Shown piece by piece: positions 26,670 through 36,269 of a stretch of DNA of 64,000 bases. A program made the translations under genes and the position numbers. Source of the stretch: Volucribacter amazonae (GTDB lineage: Bacteria; Pseudomonadota; Gammaproteobacteria; Enterobacterales; Pasteurellaceae); NCBI RefSeq assembly GCF_029783845.1, contig NZ_LWID01000001.1, positions 558,001-622,000 of the forward strand. Direction: 5' to 3'. Below the pieces are notes generated by a model. The model was given only the letters and a program-made list of their open reading frames with translations, was not told the DNA's origin and ran no database searches. Each line of letters starts with the position of its first letter. Within the stretch, counting starts at the first letter, position 1.

Positions 26670-27640
26670 TGGTAATCCTTGATTTTTTGTTCAATTTTAG
26701 CCAATAACCCTTGAGTATCGCCCATTAATTGGGTTTCTACTGGCACATACCACCAATTTGCTTGTGCAAAGGATTGGCATTTAACCGCATCTTTTTCTGT
26801 CATCAATAAAGGGATATGTTTATCTTGTTCACTTAAATCCGTCCATTGAAAATGATGATGATCGCTAAAGGCTTGTTGCTTGATTAAATCAAGCCCTAAT
26901 TGCTGTAACATTGTAAAAAAGCGTTGAGGATTGCCGATCCCTGCAATGGCAGCAACCTGCTTAAACTCGCTTAATAAACATTTTTCTTGTGTCCGTAAAT
27001 TAATGGCATATTGTGGTTTAAGTTGCATCACAAACTGGCTATATGGATTGGCTTGCCCATTCGCCACCACAAAATCCACTTGTTGCAAGCGAGAAGGCAA
27101 TTCACGCAAGGGACCAGCAGGCAATAAAAAACCATTACCAACTCCTAATTGACTATCCATAACCACAATTTCAATATCTCGTTGTAAGGCGTAATGTTGT
27201 AAACCATCATCGCTAATAATCACGTCTAAGGCAAACTGTTGCGTCAGTAATTCAATGCTCTGTTGCCGATTAGGGGAAATACACACAGGCACGCCTGTTC
27301 GTTGTGCTAATAATACAGGTTCATCGCCAACTAGCTCAGGCGATGAATTTGCCTGTACTAAAGCAGGAAAATCCTTGGTTTTTGCCCCATAACCACGAGA
27401 AATAATCCCCACTTGATAGCCTAACTGTTGTAAATGTTGTACCAGCCAAATGGTTAAAGGGGTTTTTCCATTACCTCCCACTGAAAGATTACCCACCACC
27501 ACAATAGGCAATTTGGCACGATAAGAACGAAAACAGCCGTAGCGAAATAATTGACGGCGAATAACACTTACAAGCCAAAATAGCCCAGCTAGGGGCAAGA
27601 ATAACCAAGCGAATATTGAACGAGAATACCAAAATTTCAT
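26666..27640 (-). CDS. lpxK: tetraacyldisaccharide 4'-kinase LpxK
   Basis: A 324-residue membrane-bound kinase that phosphorylates the lipid A precursor. N-terminal hydrophobic helix (FAWLFLPLAGLFWLVSVI), Walker A in VVGNLSVGGNGKTPL, then VISRGYGAK, VGDEPVLLAQRTGVPV and VIISDDGLQHYALQRDIEIVV. The start overlaps the msbA stop by one base, so translation is coupled. Confidence 0.95.
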   Translation of the reverse strand: MKFWYSRSIFAWLFLPLAGLFWLVSVIRRQLFRYGCFRSYRAKLPIVVVGNLSVGGNGKTPLTIWLVQHLQQLGYQVGIISRGYGAKTKDFPALVQANSSPELVGDEPVLLAQRTGVPVCISPNRQQSIELLTQQFALDVIISDDGLQHYALQRDIEIVVMDSQLGVGNGFLLPAGPLRELPSRLQQVDFVVANGQANPYSQFVMQLKPQYAINLRTQEKCLLSEFKQVAAIAGIGNPQRFFTMLQQLGLDLIKQQAFSDHHHFQWTDLSEQDKHIPLLMTEKDAVKCQSFAQANWWYVPVETQLMGDTQGLLAKIEQKIKDYQ

Positions 27641-29394
27641 TATGCTTTTTGACCAAATTGCATTTGATGTAATTGATGATACAAGCCATTCATCGCTAGC
27701 AAGGCTTGATGCGTTCCTCGCTCTTTCACTTCACCATGTTCAATCACAAGAATTTCATCGGCTTTTTCAATGGTTGACAAGCGATGAGCAATAACTAATA
27801 CAGTACGCTCTTGCTGAATTTGCTCTAATGCTGCTTGAATGGCTCGTTCTGACTCTGTATCTAAAGCCGAGGTAGCTTCATCAAGAATTAATACTGCGGC
27901 ATCACGCAATAATGCCCTTGCAATGGCTAAACGCTGACGTTGTCCCCCCGATAAACTTGCACCATTCTCGCCAATAACCGTATCTAACCCCTCTGGCAGC
28001 TTTTCAATAAATTCCATAGCATGAGCAGCTTTAGCGGCTTTAATAATATCCTCTCGGCTATATTTATCAGTGGCGGCATAAGCAATATTATTGGCAATGG
28101 TATCGTTAAATAAATGCACCTGCTGTGAAACAATGGCACAATGGGAACGTAAATTAGCTAGCCGATAATCCTGAATATTTACGCCATCTAATAAAATTTC
28201 GCCTTGTTGTACATCATAAAATCTTGGTAATAGGTTAGCAATGGTGGATTTACCTGAACCTGAACGCCCAACTAAGGCAACGGTTTTGCCTGCTTCAATC
28301 TCAAAACTCACATTAGCTAAGACAGAGATATTTTTCCCCTCATAACTAAAGCTCACTTGATTAAAGCGTACATGACCTTTTACTTTTTGTTGTTCATATT
28401 GTCCTGTATCTTTCTCTATGGGTAAATCTAAAATCGCAAATAAAGTCTGACAAGCCGCCATACCTCGCTGAAAAGAAGCATTAACATTGGTTAAAGATTT
28501 TAATGGACGCATCATTGCTAGCATAGACGAAAAGACTACCGTAAATGCCCCTGCGGTTAAATTTTGATTCATAATCTCTGGCAAGGTTGCAAGATACAAT
28601 ACCGCCGCTAAAGCAAAAGAGGCGATAATTTGCACCACAGGATCTGAAATGGCATCAGCTACCATCACTTTCATTCCCTTACGCCGCATATCATTGCTCA
28701 CATGGCGAAATTTTTCTTCCTCAATTTTTTGCCCACCAAAAGACAACACTTCTTTATGCCCTTTTAGCATTTGTTCGGTGGTTGAGGTTAACGTCCCCAT
28801 AGAATTTTGCATATTTTTCCCTAAACGGCGGAAATGCTTAGACACAATACGAATTAATACCGCAATAATTGGCCCAATAATAAAGAGGACAATAGAAAGC
28901 TGCCAACTGGTATAAATCATCACGCCTAATAAAGAAAGAATATAGGCTCCCTCTCGCACAATGGTAACTAAAGAATGGGAAGAAGAATTGGCAACCTGCT
29001 CGGAATCATAGGTAATTCTTGATAATAAAGATCCTGTGGTATTTTTATCAAAAAAACTGGCTGGCATATACATTAAATGTTTAAAAATATGACGGCGTAT
29101 GGTCATCACCACTTTACCTGATACCCAAGCCAAACAATAAGTGGAAATAAAACTGGTAATTCCCCGCAATATGATTAAAAATACAACGACTACCGCCATC
29201 ATACGCAAAAAGTCGGTTTCAGCCTTACCAAAACCTTCATCAAGTAAAGGTTTTAGCATAGAAATCAACCCTGCATCGGTCAACGCATTTAATATTAATG
29301 CAATGCCCGCCGCCACAATACCTAACTTAAAAGGTGCAATAATTGGCCATAAACGTTTAAATGTCTGCCATGTGGAAAAATCGTTATCCTGCAT
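27640..29394 (-). CDS. msbA: lipid A flippase MsbA
   Basis: A homodimeric ABC exporter half-transporter, 584 residues from the chosen start. Six membrane helices, then Walker A GRSGSGKST, signature LSGGQRQRLAIARALL, Walker B AVLILDEATSALD and the switch His in IAHRLSTIEKAD. I chose ATG at 29394 (MQDNDFSTWQTFKRLWP) because it matches E. coli MsbA and has GAG upstream; the open frame reaches 29454 and would overlap comEC. Confidence 0.96.
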   Translation of the reverse strand: MQDNDFSTWQTFKRLWPIIAPFKLGIVAAGIALILNALTDAGLISMLKPLLDEGFGKAETDFLRMMAVVVVFLIILRGITSFISTYCLAWVSGKVVMTIRRHIFKHLMYMPASFFDKNTTGSLLSRITYDSEQVANSSSHSLVTIVREGAYILSLLGVMIYTSWQLSIVLFIIGPIIAVLIRIVSKHFRRLGKNMQNSMGTLTSTTEQMLKGHKEVLSFGGQKIEEEKFRHVSNDMRRKGMKVMVADAISDPVVQIIASFALAAVLYLATLPEIMNQNLTAGAFTVVFSSMLAMMRPLKSLTNVNASFQRGMAACQTLFAILDLPIEKDTGQYEQQKVKGHVRFNQVSFSYEGKNISVLANVSFEIEAGKTVALVGRSGSGKSTIANLLPRFYDVQQGEILLDGVNIQDYRLANLRSHCAIVSQQVHLFNDTIANNIAYAATDKYSREDIIKAAKAAHAMEFIEKLPEGLDTVIGENGASLSGGQRQRLAIARALLRDAAVLILDEATSALDTESERAIQAALEQIQQERTVLVIAHRLSTIEKADEILVIEHGEVKERGTHQALLAMNGLYHQLHQMQFGQKA

Positions 29395-29434
29395 AATCAC
29401 TCGTCTTTTATCAATAAATCGGCACATTGTACCT

Positions 29435-31813
29435 TTATTTACTCGGTTCTCCAATGATTATGCGATACCAAGGGGAAAATTTATCCCTTGCCGTTTTTAT
29501 TTCAAATCGATCAGTATAAAAAAATACGGAGATTTGCCCATCTTGTGCGGTATTAAAAACCTGAATTTTATGACGTATTAATCGTTCAATAACCTGCTTA
29601 TTGGGTAATCGCCAAGGATTCCAGCGTCCACTGGAAATTAATGCCACTTGTGGTTTCGTACGTCCTAATAATAATTCACTGGTTGAAGTTTGGCTGCCAT
29701 GATGCCCCACTTGCAGAATATCTATGGGGGCTGTAATTTGCTCAATAAATTCACGCTCTGCAGTAATATCAGCATCTCCCGTTAATAACACTGAATAACG
29801 TCCATCATCAATTAATAACACACAAGAATCCTTGTTATTCGCTCTTGCCACTATTTGCGGTGGCGATAAGGCTTGCAAGGTTAATCCCTGCCAATGCCAA
29901 GTTTTACCACGATAACAAGGATCAACATCCTGAGTTTGATAAAAAAATGTTGAAGACTGGATCAATTTAAGGCTTGGAAATGCCTTAAGTAAAGTTGGCA
30001 CACCCCCAGCATGATCATTATCATCATGGCTCACAATCAATTTTTCTAGTTGAATACCTTGCCGAAATAAATAAGGCAAAATTTCAAGGCTTGCCATATC
30101 GCCACCTTGCCAACTTGCCCCACTGTCGTACAAAATAGCTTTATTATTTTTTACTAATAAAGTCGCTTGCCCCTGCCCTACATCAAGGGTTTCCAATCGC
30201 CAATGGGGTTTTGTGATAAGCTCCTTAAGCCATTGCCCCCCACAATATACAACCAAACTGACACAGGCAATATACACATAGGTTCGTGTAATAGGGGATA
30301 AAGCACGTTCTGAGGATAAACCAAGGGGAAAACACCGCTTGGGTTGCCAAGGGAAATTAGGCTTGGCTAAACGCCGAGGATATTGGTAAACCCAATAAAC
30401 ACAACTGGCTAACCATAAAGCACAAAGTGCGGTCAAAAATAAAATTATTTTTTGCGATAAAAATAACCAGCCACCTTGCCAATAAGCAATCCCTTGATTA
30501 ATCAATAGCACCAATTCATTTGCCCAATACCAACTGGCAAAAAGTCCCTCTGTGAATGTCGCAAATAGCACTAAGGGAACTAATAACAAGCTATAAAAAG
30601 GTACAGCCATTAAATTAGCCCAAAAACTATATAGCGAAAAGCCATGAAAAATCGCTAATTGGATTGGTGTAAATAAGCAAAATAAACCAAATTGTAAGTG
30701 GATTATTCCCCAGAGATACTGACTGGCTAAATCCGTAAAAGCCTTTCCTCGCCATTCAAAAATCCATAATGGAAAAAGCTGATACCACAGGATTAAACAA
30801 GCTACCGCCCCCACTGATAACCAAAAACTGGCGGATAATAACATTAAGGGATCAACAATAAGCAATATAGCGACTGTACGCAAAAATAATTGCCAAGGAA
30901 CACAATAGCCTCTACGCCAGCGAAAAAATAACAACACTGCCAAAGCGATAATCGCTCGCAAGGTAGGGATTGAAAATCCTGCCAGTTGTGCATATAACAA
31001 CGCCACCATAAAGCCAACAATAAAAGGAAAAATGCCATTAATATAGCGAGTAGGCAAAACAAATTGCAATAACCGCCCCACTAAAAATCCGATCCCCATC
31101 GCAATGCCAATATGCAAACCAGAAATCGCAATTAAATGTGCGGTATTGGTTTGTTGATACATTTGCCAAGTATCAGGATTAAGCCAAGCCCGCTCGCCAA
31201 ATGCCAATGCTAACAATAACCCTTGTTCGGATAGCTCTTGTGTCTGTTGCCAAGCTCGCTTTAAACGCCGTTCCCGCCAAGAAAAATCTTCCGCAATTTT
31301 GACCGCACTTTTTACTCTAGCTTGTAAACTTATTCCTTTCGCCAATGCCCATTGTTGTCGATCAAACCCTTGCTGATTTAGGCGGGAAGATAACGGACGT
31401 AACAATAATTCCCCTTGCCAAATCTCCCCTAGTTGTGGCTGGCTCTCTGCTACTTGCCATAGCACATAAATTCTCTGAGCAGGATTATCTGGCAATAATG
31501 TAGTTTCAACCACCAAACGTTGATATTGTTGCTGATGTAAAATTTCCACAATTTTAAAAGAACGCACTAATTTAGCAGGAAGCTGTTCGCTCTGTTTTGC
31601 TTGGTGCATAACAAACCAAGCCTGCCCATGTAATAAGATAACGATCCCAGCAAACAACAACGCAAAACGCCATTTTCCATAGCATAATATGGCTAACATT
31701 ATCCCTATTCCCCAAATTGGAAATAAAGCCATATCAGGTAGCCACAACAACATACTGGCTAACAATATTGTTAGACTTGCCCATTTATCTAATGGATTTT
31801 TTAACCATGGCAT
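29435..31813 (-). CDS. comEC: competence DNA-uptake channel ComEC/Rec2
   Basis: A 792-residue inner-membrane protein through which one DNA strand enters the cytoplasm during transformation; H. influenzae Rec2 is nearly the same length. N-terminal hydrophobic segments and OB-like part, then the competence domain (GLLLALAFGERAW...HLIAISGLHIGIAMGIGF and FSIPTLRAIIALAVLLFFRWR), and a C-terminal metallo-beta-lactamase domain (LDVGQGQATLLV; VSHDDNDHAGGVPTLL; LQVGHHGSQTS). It heads the msbA-lpxK-ycaR-kdsB block. A possible CRP-S site lies about 80 bp upstream. Confidence 0.95.
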   Translation of the reverse strand: MPWLKNPLDKWASLTILLASMLLWLPDMALFPIWGIGIMLAILCYGKWRFALLFAGIVILLHGQAWFVMHQAKQSEQLPAKLVRSFKIVEILHQQQYQRLVVETTLLPDNPAQRIYVLWQVAESQPQLGEIWQGELLLRPLSSRLNQQGFDRQQWALAKGISLQARVKSAVKIAEDFSWRERRLKRAWQQTQELSEQGLLLALAFGERAWLNPDTWQMYQQTNTAHLIAISGLHIGIAMGIGFLVGRLLQFVLPTRYINGIFPFIVGFMVALLYAQLAGFSIPTLRAIIALAVLLFFRWRRGYCVPWQLFLRTVAILLIVDPLMLLSASFWLSVGAVACLILWYQLFPLWIFEWRGKAFTDLASQYLWGIIHLQFGLFCLFTPIQLAIFHGFSLYSFWANLMAVPFYSLLLVPLVLFATFTEGLFASWYWANELVLLINQGIAYWQGGWLFLSQKIILFLTALCALWLASCVYWVYQYPRRLAKPNFPWQPKRCFPLGLSSERALSPITRTYVYIACVSLVVYCGGQWLKELITKPHWRLETLDVGQGQATLLVKNNKAILYDSGASWQGGDMASLEILPYLFRQGIQLEKLIVSHDDNDHAGGVPTLLKAFPSLKLIQSSTFFYQTQDVDPCYRGKTWHWQGLTLQALSPPQIVARANNKDSCVLLIDDGRYSVLLTGDADITAEREFIEQITAPIDILQVGHHGSQTSTSELLLGRTKPQVALISSGRWNPWRLPNKQVIERLIRHKIQVFNTAQDGQISVFFYTDRFEIKTARDKFSPWYRIIIGEPSK

Positions 31814-31891
31814 ATTCTTTTAAATCAGCATAAAACGAGTAACACAAGATACGCTCAATAGTTCTTTCATAACAACAATCCAATACAAAAA

Positions 31892-31907
31892 TGGAAGATT
31901 ACTCGCA
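31892..31907 (-). promoter_or_regulatory. possible CRP-S (Sxy-dependent) competence site before comEC
   Basis: Read on the minus strand: TGCGA-N6-TTCCA flanked by TTTT on both sides. The left half is the exact CRP-S half site; the right half matches TCGCA at three of five. Its centre is about 86 bp upstream of the comEC ATG. H. influenzae rec2 belongs to the CRP/Sxy competence regulon. Confidence 0.4.
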
Positions 31908-31997
31908 AAAATAAAAAAATATGATAGAAAAATTCATTGATAATTTGCCATTTTCCATTTGCTAAACCAATAAAATTCTGTTATTTATATTGCCCCG

Positions 31998-32098
31998 CAA
32001 AATACTGAAATAGTTAATTTAATATACTGTTGCTTAAATTAAGCAGAAATGGAGCCTACCTAATTAGGGTATATTGTTGTTGCTTAGTCAGTATTTTG
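31998..32098. other. nested inverted repeats upstream of dksA
   Basis: Outer arms CAAAATACTGA and TCAGTATTTTG (31998-32008, 32088-32098) enclose inner arms AATATAC/GTATATT (32021-32027, 32069-32075). Inside these are two small palindromes, TGCTTAAATTAAGCA and CCTAATTAGG. The segments between outer and inner arms are 12 bases on each side, so the whole can fold as one structure. It fills much of the 377-bp comEC-dksA gap. It may be a structured leader, a small RNA or an old mobile fragment. Confidence 0.35.
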
Positions 32099-32190
32099 GG
32101 ATTTATTTAACTGTCACTATAAATAGGAATTAAGTGATCAATAACAGCATAAGCCTGATGTGGACACTTTCTTATTTAGGAGAAAATATA

Positions 32191-32634
32191 ATGACTAAGA
32201 CAAAATCATCTCTAAGTCTATTGTCCTTGGCGGGCGTAGAACCTTATAAAGAAAAGAAAAATGAAGAATATATGAATGAGGCACAATTAGCCCATTTTGA
32301 GAAAATTCTTCAAGCATGGCACGAACAAATTATGGAAGAAGCGGAACGCACTGTTGCCCATATGCGTGATGAAGCATCTAATTTTCCTGATCCTGCTGAT
32401 CGTGCAACACAAGAAGAGGAATTCAGTTTAGAGCTAAGAACGCGTGATAGAGAGCGTAAACTATTGAAAAAAATTGAGCGTACTCTGAAAAAAATTGAAA
32501 CAGGAGATTTTGGTTATTGTGAATCTTGTGGGGTAGAAATCGGTATTCGCCGCTTAGAGGCTCGCCCAACTGCCGATCTCTGTATTGATTGCAAAACCTT
32601 AGCAGAAATTCGTGAAAAACAAATGGTAGGCTAA
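32191..32634 (+). CDS. dksA: RNA polymerase-binding regulator DksA
   Basis: A 147-residue transcription factor that works with ppGpp at RNA polymerase. Coiled-coil hairpin with the tip acidic motif in FPDPADRATQEEE, then a C4 zinc finger (CESCGVEIGIRRLEARPTAD with LCIDC). I chose ATG at 32191 with GGAG upstream; the open frame begins 57 bases earlier. A strong terminator follows. Confidence 0.95.
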   Translation: MTKTKSSLSLLSLAGVEPYKEKKNEEYMNEAQLAHFEKILQAWHEQIMEEAERTVAHMRDEASNFPDPADRATQEEEFSLELRTRDRERKLLKKIERTLKKIETGDFGYCESCGVEIGIRRLEARPTADLCIDCKTLAEIREKQMVG

Positions 32635-32646
32635 ATCATTAACCTA

Positions 32647-32678
32647 AAAAAATCCCACAAAAACTTGTGGGATTTTTT
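32647..32678. terminator. bidirectional terminator between dksA and grpE
   Basis: Arms AAAAAATCCCACAA and TTGTGGGATTTTTT around loop AAAC. Strong T-tracts on both strands suit the convergent dksA and grpE genes. Confidence 0.9.
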
Positions 32679-32706
32679 CATTTTTACTGAATAATTCAAA
32701 AGGTAA

Positions 32707-33303
32707 CTAGGCAGCCACCATTACCATAGCTGGACGAATAACACGTCCATTTAATAAATAACCTTTTTGTAATACAGTAGTAATCTGATTAGCTTCAAAT
32801 CCTTCTGTTGGTTGCATTGAAATAGCTTGATGCAAATCTGGATTAAACACCTCGCCCTCAACCCCCACAGGTTCAACACCAAAACGACTTAAGGTTGCTA
32901 ATAAATCTTTAAGGGTAAGCTCAACCCCATCAAATAATGCTTTAACCCCTTCTTCAGGCTGTTCCGCAACATTGGTTTGCGTTGCTATGGCTCGCTCAAG
33001 ATTATCTACGGTGTTAATAATATCCTTAGCAAACTTTTCTAACGCAAATTTATGTGCTTTTTCAACATCTTGTTCAGTACGGCGGCGAATATTATCAATT
33101 TCAGCACGCGTTCTAAGGAGAATATCTTGCTCTTTTTTAGCACAATCAGCAAGTTGTGCCTCTAACTCTTGTACACGCTCAATCGCTTGTGCTAATGGAT
33201 CTTGTTGCTCATCTTGCACGTTTTCCTGTTGCTCAAGTTCCTGCGTATCTACTACGGATTGTTCTTCGTTTTCTAATTCTGTTTGTTTTTCTTGTTCAGA
33301 CAT
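32707..33303 (-). CDS. grpE: nucleotide exchange factor GrpE
   Basis: A 198-residue DnaK co-chaperone. An acidic, Gln-rich N-terminus is followed by a long helix (VQELEAQLADCAKKEQDILL RTRAEIDNIRRRT), the conserved NVDNLERAI-like segment (TVDNLERAIA), and the beta domain ending with VLQKGYLLNGRVIRPAMV. Divergent from nadK, as in many gammaproteobacteria. Confidence 0.95.
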   Translation of the reverse strand: MSEQEKQTELENEEQSVVDTQELEQQENVQDEQQDPLAQAIERVQELEAQLADCAKKEQDILLRTRAEIDNIRRRTEQDVEKAHKFALEKFAKDIINTVDNLERAIATQTNVAEQPEEGVKALFDGVELTLKDLLATLSRFGVEPVGVEGEVFNPDLHQAISMQPTEGFEANQITTVLQKGYLLNGRVIRPAMVMVAA

Positions 33304-33519
33304 AAGTACTCCATTATAAATCAGTCATTATTCCTGCCTATTGTAGCAAAAAATCTCAATTTGCGTGAGCAAACTGGCAAACATATCAGTTATAGCACAT
33401 TAAATACAAAATAACACAACATTAATATCACAAGCTATTTATGTTGCATTCAACGGGCTGTATTGTAATATAGTGGTCAAATTGATTTATTCAAGAGAAA
33501 CGAGTAACCCTTATACATT

Positions 33520-34440
33520 ATGATAACAACAAACTGCCCAACACAACATGATGACTACCACCCACATAGCCCATTTACGACCATAGGCTTAGTGGGTAAA
33601 CCTCGCAATCTTTCCTTACAACTTCATCGCAACCTTTTACAATGGCTAATAGATAAAGGATACGAAGTGATTGTTGAGCAAAGTGTGGGAGAAAAACTAA
33701 AATTAAATCCAAATTATATTGCCAGCCTAGAAGAAATTGGACAACGTGCTGAGCTCGCCATTGTTATTGGGGGAGATGGTAATATGCTTGGTAATGCAAG
33801 GGTATTATCTAAATATGATATTTCATTAATAGGAATTAATCGTGGCAATTTAGGTTTTTTAACCGATATTGATCCTAAACATACCTATGAACAATTACAA
33901 GCCTGCTTAAACGGTGAATATGTGGTAGAAGAGCGTTTTTTATTAGAGGCTTATATTGAACATAAAGGCGAAATAGTTAATGTTGGCAACGCGGTAAATG
34001 AAGTGGTGTTACACCCAAGCCAAATTGCCCACATGATTGATTTTCACGTTTACATTGATGACAAATTTGCGTTTTCTCAGCGTTCTGACGGCTTAATTAT
34101 CGCTACTCCCACAGGTTCAACGGCTTATTCTTTATCTGCTGGAGGGCCTATACTCAATCCACAACTTAATGCAATTTCGCTTGTTCCAATGTACCCCCAT
34201 ACCCTATCATCACGCCCCTTAGTCATTGACGGAAACAGTAAAATCTCTATGCGTTTTGCTGACTATAATGAATCTCGCATTGAGCTAAGTTGTGACAGCC
34301 AAATTGCTGTACCTTTCTCCAGTGATGATATTGTTACTGTAATGAAAAGCCCCCATAAACTACGCCTATTACATTTAAAAAATTATAATTATTACAATGT
34401 ATTAAGAAGCAAGCTAGGCTGGTTAAAAAAATTATTCTAA
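33520..34440 (+). CDS. nadK: NAD kinase
   Basis: A 306-residue kinase that makes NADP. Seen: the GGDGNMLGNAR motif with the catalytic Asp, GINRGNLGFLTDI, LNEV-type segment (NAVNEVVLHPS), DGLIIATPTGSTAYSLSAGGPI and SSRPLVID. It precedes recN by 73 bp, and the gap holds a large palindrome. Confidence 0.95.
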   Translation: MITTNCPTQHDDYHPHSPFTTIGLVGKPRNLSLQLHRNLLQWLIDKGYEVIVEQSVGEKLKLNPNYIASLEEIGQRAELAIVIGGDGNMLGNARVLSKYDISLIGINRGNLGFLTDIDPKHTYEQLQACLNGEYVVEERFLLEAYIEHKGEIVNVGNAVNEVVLHPSQIAHMIDFHVYIDDKFAFSQRSDGLIIATPTGSTAYSLSAGGPILNPQLNAISLVPMYPHTLSSRPLVIDGNSKISMRFADYNESRIELSCDSQIAVPFSSDDIVTVMKSPHKLRLLHLKNYNYYNVLRSKLGWLKKLF

Positions 34441-34457
34441 AAAAAGCATAAAAAAAC

Positions 34458-34505
34458 CTTTACTGTATAAAATAACAATATATAATGACATTTATACAGT
34501 AAAGG
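34458..34505. promoter_or_regulatory. recN control region: LexA-like box in a 15-bp inverted repeat
   Basis: CCTTTACTGTATAAA (34458-34472) is repeated inverted at 34491-34505 (TTTATACAGTAAAGG). The left arm plus adjacent bases form CTGT-N8-ACAA (34463-34478), a LexA box with one mismatch; the right arm contains an ACAG half site. The last five bases of the right arm are the first part of the recN Shine-Dalgarno (AAAGGAGG, 34501-34508). Both SOS control and RNA masking of the ribosome site are possible. Confidence 0.65.
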
Positions 34506-34513
34506 AGGTTATT

Positions 34514-36193
34514 ATGCTCACACAAATTACCATTAATAATTTTGCCATTGTTCGTCAATTAAACACCGAATTTCAAGCGGGAATGTCCGCTATTACTGGC
34601 GAAACAGGGGCGGGTAAATCCATAGGTATTGATGCTCTCGGATTATGTTTAGGCAACCGTACAGAAATGAGTATGTTACGCAATAATAACGAACGAGCGG
34701 AAGTAACAGCCTCTTTTACCATTCAAACCAATAGCCAAGCGGATTTATGGCTTAAACAATATGATTTACAAGATCAAGATAATCCCACAGAATGTATTTT
34801 AAGACGTATCATTAATACAGATGGACGCTCTAAAGCCTTTATTAATAATACCCCTGTTCCTGTTTCTCAATTAAAAGACATTGGGCAATATTTAACCCAA
34901 ATCAACGGACAACATTCTTCACAACAATTATTAAAATCCGATTATCAAATGCAACTATTGGATAATTTCTGTGGGCATACCTCGCTATTACAGCAAATGC
35001 AACAAGATTACCAACAATGGAAAACACTACAAGCTGAATTACAACAATTACAACAACAACGTACGGAACATGAGGCGCGCAAACAATTATTGCAATACCA
35101 AGTTAGCGAACTTGATGAATTTAATTTACTTGAAGGAGAATATGAAGAATTAGAAGCTGATCATAAACGCTTATCCAATAGCGAAGAACTCACACGCCTT
35201 TCACAATCACTCACTATGTTATTAAGCGAAAATGATGCCATTAACATTGATAGTATGCTCTACCGAGCAACACAATATCTCAGCGAACTGGCAAGCTTAG
35301 ATGAACGTTACCAAAGTATAGAAAATATGTTGCAAGAAGCGCTTATTCAAGTGCAAGAAGCAAGTAGTGAAATTAGTCATCTTTCTAATGACTTAGAACA
35401 AGACCCAGAATTATTACAACATATTGAACAACGTATGGGACAAGCCATTCAACTTGCTCGCAAACATTATGTTCAGCCAGAAGAATTAGTACAACACCAT
35501 CAACAACTCAAACGAGAGCTTGGACAATTAGGCGATTTTTCCGAACAAGAACAAGCATTACAAATTCAAGTAAAAGAGGCTTATCAGCATGTACTAACAA
35601 CCGCGGAAAAACTCTCACAAAGCCGCGGTCAAGGTGCAAATAAATTGGCTCAACAAGTAACTAAATCCATTAAACATTTAGCCATGGAAAATGCCGAATT
35701 TTTTATTGAAATCAATCATCAAGCCAGTAAAATTTCTCAAAAAGGTGCTGATAGCATTATGTTTACTTTACGCAGTAACTTAGGACAGCCAGTTCAACCT
35801 TTAGCGAAAATTGCCTCTGGCGGTGAACTTTCTCGTATTGCCTTAGCAATCCAAGTGCTAACTGCAGATAATTCAGCCATTCCAACCTTAATTTTTGATG
35901 AAATTGATGTAGGAATTAGCGGTGCAACTGCAAGTGTAGTCGGTAAATTATTGCGTAAATTAGGCGAAAAATGCCAAGTGATTTGTGTAACTCACCTCCC
36001 ACAAGTGGCAAGCCACGCACATCAACAATTTAGCGTAGAAAAATCCGTAGTAGATGAAAAAACAGAAACAAAAATGACCGCACTTTCTAGCCAACAACGA
36101 GTTAAAGCCCTAGCTCGTTTACTTGCAGGAAGTAAAAAAATCAGCGACAGTGCATTAGCCAATGCCCAAGAAATGCTAGATTTAGTGGCTTAA
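34514..36193 (+). CDS. recN: DNA repair protein RecN
   Basis: A 559-residue SMC-like ATPase acting at double-strand breaks. N-terminal Walker A (AITGETGAGKSIGIDALGL), long Gln- and Glu-rich coiled coils (about 150-370), then signature ASGGELSRIALAIQ, Walker B (TLIFDEIDVGISG) and CVTHLPQVASHA. Very strong ribosome site AAAGGAGG. LexA-like control fits its SOS role in E. coli. Confidence 0.96.
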   Translation: MLTQITINNFAIVRQLNTEFQAGMSAITGETGAGKSIGIDALGLCLGNRTEMSMLRNNNERAEVTASFTIQTNSQADLWLKQYDLQDQDNPTECILRRIINTDGRSKAFINNTPVPVSQLKDIGQYLTQINGQHSSQQLLKSDYQMQLLDNFCGHTSLLQQMQQDYQQWKTLQAELQQLQQQRTEHEARKQLLQYQVSELDEFNLLEGEYEELEADHKRLSNSEELTRLSQSLTMLLSENDAINIDSMLYRATQYLSELASLDERYQSIENMLQEALIQVQEASSEISHLSNDLEQDPELLQHIEQRMGQAIQLARKHYVQPEELVQHHQQLKRELGQLGDFSEQEQALQIQVKEAYQHVLTTAEKLSQSRGQGANKLAQQVTKSIKHLAMENAEFFIEINHQASKISQKGADSIMFTLRSNLGQPVQPLAKIASGGELSRIALAIQVLTADNSAIPTLIFDEIDVGISGATASVVGKLLRKLGEKCQVICVTHLPQVASHAHQQFSVEKSVVDEKTETKMTALSSQQRVKALARLLAGSKKISDSALANAQEMLDLVA

Positions 36194-36222
36194 TTCAATT
36201 TACTATATGGAATAAAAAACAA

Positions 36223-36252
36223 AATCCCTTATGAAAAATATCATAAGGGATT
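36223..36252. terminator. bidirectional terminator between recN and ompW
   Basis: Arms AATCCCTTATGA and TCATAAGGGATT with a six-base loop. On the minus strand it is followed by a T-rich tract, so it mainly serves ompW. Confidence 0.8.
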
Positions 36253-36269
36253 AATATAATTGATAAAGA

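Noticed and set aside
29435..29454. Upstream start of msbA at 29454
   Set aside because: It would add a 20-residue tail absent from MsbA proteins and overlap comEC; the ATG at 29394 matches the family start.
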